Positions 58,972 through 64,000 of a stretch of DNA of 64,000 nt are shown piece after piece. Made by a program: the position numbers and the translations under genes. Below the pieces are notes generated by a model. The model ran no database searches. It had not been told where the DNA came from and saw only the letters and a list, made by a program, of their open reading frames with translations. The stretch spans positions 62,001-126,000 of the forward strand of contig CAZYJL010000004.1 in NCBI GenBank assembly GCA_964647825.1, given 5' to 3'. Position 1 is the stretch's first letter; the number at the start of each line of letters is the position of its first letter. This stretch comes from VFKI01 sp964647825 (GTDB lineage: Bacteria > Pseudomonadota > Gammaproteobacteria > DSM-16500).

Positions 58972-59883
58972 ATGACCCCTTTTCAAAAACCTGGTATTTT
59001 TGGTCGCGTCAATACGATAGGCGTGCAAGAAACCTTAGACGCACTGATTCAGCTGTTACAAAAAAATACCATCCCTTTTTGCATTGAAGCAGAAACGGCA
59101 ACACGGTTATCACAGCAAACCGCACACCCAACCATCTCTAAAGACTATTTAAACGAGCACTGTGATCTTTTAATTGTCGTGGGTGGCGATGGCAGCTTAT
59201 TACATGCGGCACATATTGCTGTCGAACAACAACTCCCCGTCCTCGGTATCAATCGCGGCAATTTAGGCTTTTTGACGGATATTTTACCGGATAATTTATC
59301 TCGTATTTTGCCTATTTTGGCTGGGCAGTATCGTCAAGAAAAACGCTTTTTATTAGATGCGACAGTGCAGACTACTGACATAAAACACACAGCTCACGAT
59401 AACGCACTGAATGAAGTTGCCATTATTCCCGATGCGTTTCCACACATGAGTGAATTTGAAATTTACGTCAACGAGCAATTTGTTTGCAGCATGAGTGCCG
59501 ATGGATTAATTATCGCGACACCGACAGGCTCAACTGCCTATGCACTGTCTGGTGGTGGCCCGATTTTACATCCTGAACTGGATGCAATTGCGCTCATCCC
59601 GATGTTTCCACATAGCCTGACGAGTCGTCCCATTGTCATTACAGGCAATAGCCAACTGCGCATTGTGCTCGATAAAAATAGCCGCACTATCCCACGACTC
59701 AGTTGTGACGGTCGTACCTGTATTGATTTACACGCGGGCGCCGAAGTGCATATTCAAAAAAAACAAGCAGCACTACAATTAATTCATCCATCGGATTACG
59801 ATTATTACGAGGCATTACGTAGCAAACTTCATTGGGGTAAACAGTTGGCACGCAAGGAGCCACCGCATGTTACAACACGTTAA
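58972..59883 (+). CDS. nadK: NAD kinase
   Basis: 303 residues. Phosphorylates NAD to NADP. LLIVVGGDGSLLHAA (GGDG motif), LGINRGNLGFLTDI, the NE-containing ALNEVAIIPDAFPHMSEFEI, and ADGLIIATPTGSTAYALSGGGPILHP are typical; length is normal. GGGAA lies ~11 nt before the ATG. Overlaps recN by 17 nt. Confidence 0.97.
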   Translation: MTPFQKPGIFGRVNTIGVQETLDALIQLLQKNTIPFCIEAETATRLSQQTAHPTISKDYLNEHCDLLIVVGGDGSLLHAAHIAVEQQLPVLGINRGNLGFLTDILPDNLSRILPILAGQYRQEKRFLLDATVQTTDIKHTAHDNALNEVAIIPDAFPHMSEFEIYVNEQFVCSMSADGLIIATPTGSTAYALSGGGPILHPELDAIALIPMFPHSLTSRPIVITGNSQLRIVLDKNSRTIPRLSCDGRTCIDLHAGAEVHIQKKQAALQLIHPSDYDYYEALRSKLHWGKQLARKEPPHVTTR

Positions 59884-61582
59884 TATTCGGGATTTTGTGA
59901 CACTCGATACTGTGCAACTTGATTTTACCCCCGGGACAACAGTCATCACCGGTGAAACAGGCACCGGCAAATCTATTTTGTTAACCGCCATTGAATTAGC
60001 ACTCGGTGCACGTGGCGCCGATCATTTTATTCGCCAGGGCGCTGAACGCGCGGATATCAGTTTAACGTTTGATATTCATGCATTCCCTTCTGCAAAAGCA
60101 TGGTTACAAGCTCGAGACCTCACCACCAACGAATGTATTTTACGCCGTGTGATTGCGCGCCAAGGTCGTTCCCGTTGTTATATCAATGGCACACCCGTGC
60201 CACTTAGCGATTTACGCGCGCTCGGTGAACACTTTATTCAATTACATGGTCAACATGCGCAACAAGCCTTATTACAAGCTGACACGCCATTAAGTTTATT
60301 AGACGAATTTGCAGGTCATCCTGAATTACAAAAAAATGTGCGGCACCACGCAGAAACATTGCATCAATTACAACGTGACATCACAACGAAACAAACATTA
60401 CGCGAAAAAAATGCTGCGCAACATGCATGGCTACAATTTCAATTAAACGAATGTGAACAATTACATCTTCAACCCGATGAATTGATACAACTCGACACAG
60501 AGCATCGACAATTAGCTCATGCCAACACACTCATTCAACAAATCGCACATATTCAAGCAACGCTGACGGAACACGAACCCAGTGCACGAAGCTTAGTAAG
60601 CCATGCATGCCATCAATTAGACACCTTACAACAAACCGATCCGAGCATCGCTTCACTCACCCAGCGTCTAAAAAATAATTTAATTGATTTAGATGATATC
60701 GTGACAGAATTACACCATTATGCTGAGAAAATTGAAGAGAACCCGACGCGTTTGGCAGAAGTTGAAGCCCGCCTCAGTGCATTATTTTCGCTTGCACGTA
60801 AATATAAAATTGCACCAGAAGATTTATTTTCTTTTCAAGAAAATCTGACCGCACAACTGCAACAAGAAAAAAATAGTGATAGCGAAATAGCTGCTTTAAC
60901 AGAAAAAATGACGATCGTACAAGAAAACTATACACAAGCGGCACACGCACTGTCTGTCAGCCGGCAACACGCGGCAGAAAAATTATCTGCATGCATTACG
61001 GAGACATTACACCAATTAGCACTCCCGCATGCCGAATTCGCCTGCCAACTGATCCCGCGGCAAACACCCTTTGCAACAGACGGCGCAGAGAAAGCTGTTT
61101 TCCTGATGAAAACCAACAAAAATCAACCGCTACAACCGATTCAGACAGCCTTATCCGGCGGCGAACTCTCGCGTCTCAGCTTGGCACTTTGTGCCGCAAC
61201 GGGAATTCGGCGCACGGTCCCTACACTGATTTTTGATGAAGTGGATGCGGGCATTGGTGGTGGAACGGCAGAAATGGTTGGACGATTATTACGCCAACTG
61301 GGCGAACAACGTGGTGACAATCAACCAGCAATTGCTGCGCACTACCAAGTGATCTGCGTCACACATGCGCCGCAAGTTGCCTCGCAAGGTCATCATCATT
61401 TACGTATTGAAAAAAGACAAGAGACAGAAGAAACACTCACACGAATCAAGCTGTTATCAGCAGAAGAAAGCATCATGGAAATTGCACGCATGTTAGGCGG
61501 CGTAGAATTAACTGAGAAAACCTTGGCACATGCGCGAGAGATGCGTGAACAATTTATTTTACGTACAGAAGAAATGATTTAG
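59867..61582 (+). CDS. recN: DNA repair protein RecN
   Basis: 571 residues. SMC-like ATPase acting in double-strand break repair. Walker A ITGETGTGKSILLTAIELALG at the N-terminus, two central coiled coils (~150-370), and the C-terminal ABC signature ALSGGELSRLSLALCAA with Walker B PTLIFDEVDAGIGGGTAEMVG. GGAG 7 nt before the ATG, inside nadK; the nadK-recN pair is common in gammaproteobacteria. Confidence 0.97.
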   Translation: MLQHVNIRDFVTLDTVQLDFTPGTTVITGETGTGKSILLTAIELALGARGADHFIRQGAERADISLTFDIHAFPSAKAWLQARDLTTNECILRRVIARQGRSRCYINGTPVPLSDLRALGEHFIQLHGQHAQQALLQADTPLSLLDEFAGHPELQKNVRHHAETLHQLQRDITTKQTLREKNAAQHAWLQFQLNECEQLHLQPDELIQLDTEHRQLAHANTLIQQIAHIQATLTEHEPSARSLVSHACHQLDTLQQTDPSIASLTQRLKNNLIDLDDIVTELHHYAEKIEENPTRLAEVEARLSALFSLARKYKIAPEDLFSFQENLTAQLQQEKNSDSEIAALTEKMTIVQENYTQAAHALSVSRQHAAEKLSACITETLHQLALPHAEFACQLIPRQTPFATDGAEKAVFLMKTNKNQPLQPIQTALSGGELSRLSLALCAATGIRRTVPTLIFDEVDAGIGGGTAEMVGRLLRQLGEQRGDNQPAIAAHYQVICVTHAPQVASQGHHHLRIEKRQETEETLTRIKLLSAEESIMEIARMLGGVELTEKTLAHAREMREQFILRTEEMI

Positions 61583-61621
61583 CAGCTATACAACAATCTT
61601 TATCGTTATGAAAATAGTCTC

Positions 61622-62686
61622 TTAGCCTCCCAGCGCGTTATGAATTTTCCAAGAACGCGTGTTTTCACCACTATTTTTTAGCTCGCTAACAGCTCTGATT
61701 TCACTTTCAACCGCATCGTTCGTATACAATGTCTTGCCAAATACCTTAGACCGCGCGAAAAAACCGCAATGTGAACGTTTAAAGGCATGCTTATATATTT
61801 CTTTTTTCAGCCGAATATCTCGTCCGTCATAAAGCTTCTTGTCAAAATACTCTATTGTCAAATCATAAGCTAACTTTCTTCTTGAAGAGTCATTCCTTTC
61901 TTTAACAAATGCCTCAATATTTTCCCCTGTTATTATACCTTCCAAATTTTTTCTTCTAGATTTTAATCCGGATTGACCATCATATAATGCGTTATAAATA
62001 GCTTTAAATTTTTTAACAAAATTTTTGTCTGTATGGCGATCATCCTCTTGTTTTTGCATAGCACGAGAGAAAATTAATCTTTTTTTGGGGTAGAGCTTTT
62101 TTATCCAATCAAGAATATTCTCTGAAACATTTTCTTCACCAATAGAAAAAACAGTCTCAGCAAATTCTTTTACTACTTCGTCCGTTGAAGCGTGAATATA
62201 ATTTAAAAAAAAGCTCTCACTCATCTTTAATCTGTAGTTTTTTTTGTACTTTATTTCATCAATCTTATAATACACATCATTGAAAGCAGCACTTGTCGCA
62301 TCGATTTCGTAGTAAGGAAATTTTCCGCCAAAATTAGCGTCCCTGAGATCAGTACCAAAAAAAACCACTCCTTTTAAAAAGGCACGGGAAAAGTTAGCTC
62401 CATCCAAACAAACATCATTACAGATATCAACATTTTTTATAACAGAATAAGAAAAATTAGCTGATTTAAACGAACAGTTTTTAAATTTTAAATTAGCTAG
62501 TAAATTTTTTGAAAAATCTGCATTAGAAAAATTATGTTTATAAATTTTACGCTTTTTAGAAATATCAAAAAAATCACTTCGCCTGCTATAAAAAAGTAAA
62601 TCGTCTAATGAAAAAATTTTTTCTGAACTTTCTATCATTTTGTTTTTTTTTGGCAGAAATTTTATTTTAATTTTTAGCTTACTCAT
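61622..62686 (-). CDS. Unknown protein with pentapeptide-like repeats and shared C-terminal domain, candidate effector (paralog 1)
   Basis: 354 residues from the ATG at 62686 (GAGAG 8 nt upstream; ATG at 62710 is in frame). No signal peptide. Residues ~40-125 are pentapeptide-like (SNADFSKNLLANLKFKNCSF, GANFSRAFLKGVVFFGTDL). Middle: SESFFLNYIHASTDEVVKEFAETVFSI and DWIKKLYPKKR. C-terminal ~130 residues: FKAIYNALYDGQSGLKSRRKNLE, then KRSHCGFFARSKVFGKTLYT and GENTRSWKIHNALGG. The same blocks in order are in the next gene, so the two are diverged tandem duplicates. Strongly AT-rich and Lys/Phe-rich, as effector genes of this order often are. I know no named family; effector is inference. Confidence 0.7.
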   Translation of the reverse strand: MSKLKIKIKFLPKKNKMIESSEKIFSLDDLLFYSRRSDFFDISKKRKIYKHNFSNADFSKNLLANLKFKNCSFKSANFSYSVIKNVDICNDVCLDGANFSRAFLKGVVFFGTDLRDANFGGKFPYYEIDATSAAFNDVYYKIDEIKYKKNYRLKMSESFFLNYIHASTDEVVKEFAETVFSIGEENVSENILDWIKKLYPKKRLIFSRAMQKQEDDRHTDKNFVKKFKAIYNALYDGQSGLKSRRKNLEGIITGENIEAFVKERNDSSRRKLAYDLTIEYFDKKLYDGRDIRLKKEIYKHAFKRSHCGFFARSKVFGKTLYTNDAVESEIRAVSELKNSGENTRSWKIHNALGG

Positions 62687-62739
62687 TACAACACTCTCGC
62701 CATTCACCAATTTAGTTACATTAAAAATACCACACGATA

Positions 62740-62756
62740 CTTAACGTAATCTTAAG
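62740..62756. promoter_or_regulatory. PmrA-like direct repeat box
   Basis: CTTAAC-GTAAT-CTTAAG on the plus strand, two CTTAA half-sites 11 bp apart, which fits the YTTAAT-N5-YTTAAK pattern of PmrA. Read on the gene's strand it is CTTAAG-N5-GTTAAG, followed 10 nt on by TATTTT as a possible -10. It lies ~55-70 nt before the start of paralog 1. PmrA controls dot/icm and effector genes in Legionella and Coxiella. The motif is short and the region AT-rich. Confidence 0.45.
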
Positions 62757-62792
62757 AAAAAATATAATTTATCCTACAATTTGACGAATTAA

Positions 62793-63992
62793 TTACGACT
62801 TTTTGCTCAACCCCAGCGCATTAAAGATCTTCCCAGAACGCGTGTTCCCTTCAAGATCACTAACTTCGCCATTATTTTTTAATGCATTTTCTACAGCAGC
62901 ACTCGTATACAATGTCTTGCCTGTTGCCCGAGACCGCGCAAAAAATCCACAATGCGAATGTTTAATGCCATAGCGATAAATTTCTTTAACTAAATTATCA
63001 TTTCTTGATTTAATATCAGAATGATTTTTAAAAAAACCTTCCGTTAACTCTAAAGCCTTTTGCATCCTAGAATGCTTGCCAGCTTTTTCTATCTCTTGAT
63101 GAATTTTCTCCATCGTTTTTATATTACTGAGATCTTTTTCTTTTGATTTCCAACCTGTTTGGCTAGCATAGAGCGCTTTGTAGATTTTTTTAAATTGTTT
63201 AACATATTCTTGTTCTAAGAATATAGCCTGAGCTTTCCCCTGTTCCTGCTGCAACTCCTTCTGTCGGGCGACAAAACAATCAACTACCCACGTCACTTTT
63301 TGTTCTTCTTTAGGAAAAAATACATCCTTTATTTTATTGAATTTAAGTAATCCTATATTATTAAATTTATTTTTCACAGCACCCTTAAAAATTTCCATTT
63401 TCTTTTTATCTTGTATTTCTTCAATCCATGTAAAAATGTTTTTATCAACTTTTTCAATATCAACGCTAAAAATTGCATTCACTAAATTTTTTAGATTTTC
63501 TTCAGAAGAAAATTTAACATAATCGATGAAAAAAGTTTCGCTAAATTGCAGCTTAGCATCTTTCTCGTAAACAGCTAAATCCATGTTGAATTCAAGATCT
63601 TCAGCATACTGAATTTCAAAATCAACTTCTGAAAGGTCAGTTTTGATGAACTTGACATTTTCGAATTTGACACTCGGAAAATTTGAATTTTTAAAGTCGC
63701 ATGAGGTAAAAACACAGTTTTCAAAAGAAATTTTATCAAACTTACTACTGCTCAAATCACATTTAACAAAATCAGCATTTTTAATAATTAAATGGCTAGC
63801 TTTAGAAAAATCACAAGAAGCCATATTACGTTCTACAAATTTCTTTTTCCCACCGCGAACAAGATCATACCCTTCATTATCACACTCTACAAATTTCTGT
63901 CCCTCAATACGATGAAGATCACACACTTCATTTACTATTTCCTTTTGAAGACGAGACAATTCTTTACGTAAAATTGATTCATGAATTTTCAT
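62793..63992 (-). CDS. Unknown protein with pentapeptide-like repeats and shared C-terminal domain, candidate effector (paralog 2)
   Basis: 399 residues; the start codon is 8 nt from the window edge so the upstream site is not seen, and a longer frame beyond the edge is possible. N-terminal helix, then pentapeptide-like repeats ~55-135 (ASCDFSKASHLIIKNADFVK, CDLSSSKFDKISFENCVF). Middle block SETFFIDYVKFSSEENLKNLVNAIFSV and FTWIEEIQDKKKM matches paralog 1. An extra ~40 residues follow before FKKIYKALYASQTGWKSKEKDL, KHSHCGFFARSRATGKTLYT and GNTRSGKIFNALG. No signal peptide or membrane helix. Same AT-rich composition as paralog 1. Function unknown; secretion through Dot/Icm is a hypothesis. Confidence 0.7.
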   Translation of the reverse strand: MKIHESILRKELSRLQKEIVNEVCDLHRIEGQKFVECDNEGYDLVRGGKKKFVERNMASCDFSKASHLIIKNADFVKCDLSSSKFDKISFENCVFTSCDFKNSNFPSVKFENVKFIKTDLSEVDFEIQYAEDLEFNMDLAVYEKDAKLQFSETFFIDYVKFSSEENLKNLVNAIFSVDIEKVDKNIFTWIEEIQDKKKMEIFKGAVKNKFNNIGLLKFNKIKDVFFPKEEQKVTWVVDCFVARQKELQQEQGKAQAIFLEQEYVKQFKKIYKALYASQTGWKSKEKDLSNIKTMEKIHQEIEKAGKHSRMQKALELTEGFFKNHSDIKSRNDNLVKEIYRYGIKHSHCGFFARSRATGKTLYTSAAVENALKNNGEVSDLEGNTRSGKIFNALGLSKKS

Positions 63993-64000
63993 AATTGTTA

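Overview
The window is chromosomal DNA of a gammaproteobacterium of the order Legionellales, most like the Coxiella/Aquicella/Rickettsiella side. The evidence is a Dot/Icm (type IVB secretion) gene block at 16.4-24.9 kb (icmS, icmT, dotD, dotC, dotB, dotA, icmV, icmW, an unnamed exported protein, icmX), set among housekeeping clusters in classic gammaproteobacterial order. The DNA is slightly AT-rich by eye, genes are tightly packed, and there is no prophage, transposase or CRISPR array. Species cannot be named from the sequence alone.

Layout. 0-3.3 kb: erpA (cut by the window edge), hemJ, hemL, a rubredoxin of 57 residues, sodC and acyP. 3.3-9.6 kb: lpxL, hldE, then gmk-rpoZ-spoT. 9.7-15 kb: an exported M28 peptidase, bioC-like, comF, and the yibN-grxC-secB-gpsA operon. 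15-16.3 kb: a Sel1-repeat protein ending in a CaaX box (CSIL), a strong effector candidate. 16.4-24.9 kb: Dot/Icm block. 25-27.7 kb: an orphan gene, then divergent yicC and rph. 27.8-35 kb (minus strand): DUF2066 gene, perM, hda, eno, ftsB, surE, nlpD, rpoS. 35.6-41.6 kb: rhlE, ihfB, dcd, mrp, metG, rnfB-like. 41.6-49 kb (minus): rplM-rpsI, tRNA-Gln, sspA-sspB, mreB-mreC-mreD-yhdP. 49.2 kb: an HU-like protein with a lysine-rich tail. 50-58.6 kb (minus): grpE, dnaK, dnaJ, greA, rlmE, ftsH, glmM. 59-61.6 kb: nadK-recN. 61.6-64 kb: two tandem paralogous unknown proteins with pentapeptide-like repeats and a shared C-terminal domain, the other main effector candidates; a PmrA-like box lies before one of them.

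Across the window sit small non-coding palindromic elements of at least three families (about 130-185 bp, long terminal inverted repeats, several with target-site duplications). Most abut stop codons; one lies in the leader of grpE between a heat-shock promoter and the ribosome binding site. Other oddities are a 37-residue insertion in ribosomal protein S9, an Mrp ATPase lacking its P-loop lysine, an RpoS with a long lysine-rich N-terminal extension, and a possible AUC start in mreC.

How the genes combine: the Dot/Icm proteins would form the injection machine (DotC/DotD outer-membrane lipoproteins, DotA/IcmV/IcmT/IcmX in the envelope, DotB ATPase, IcmS/IcmW chaperone pair). The Sel1-CaaX protein, the orphan beside icmX and the tandem paralogs are plausible cargo. 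The rest is core metabolism, cell shape, stress response and translation.
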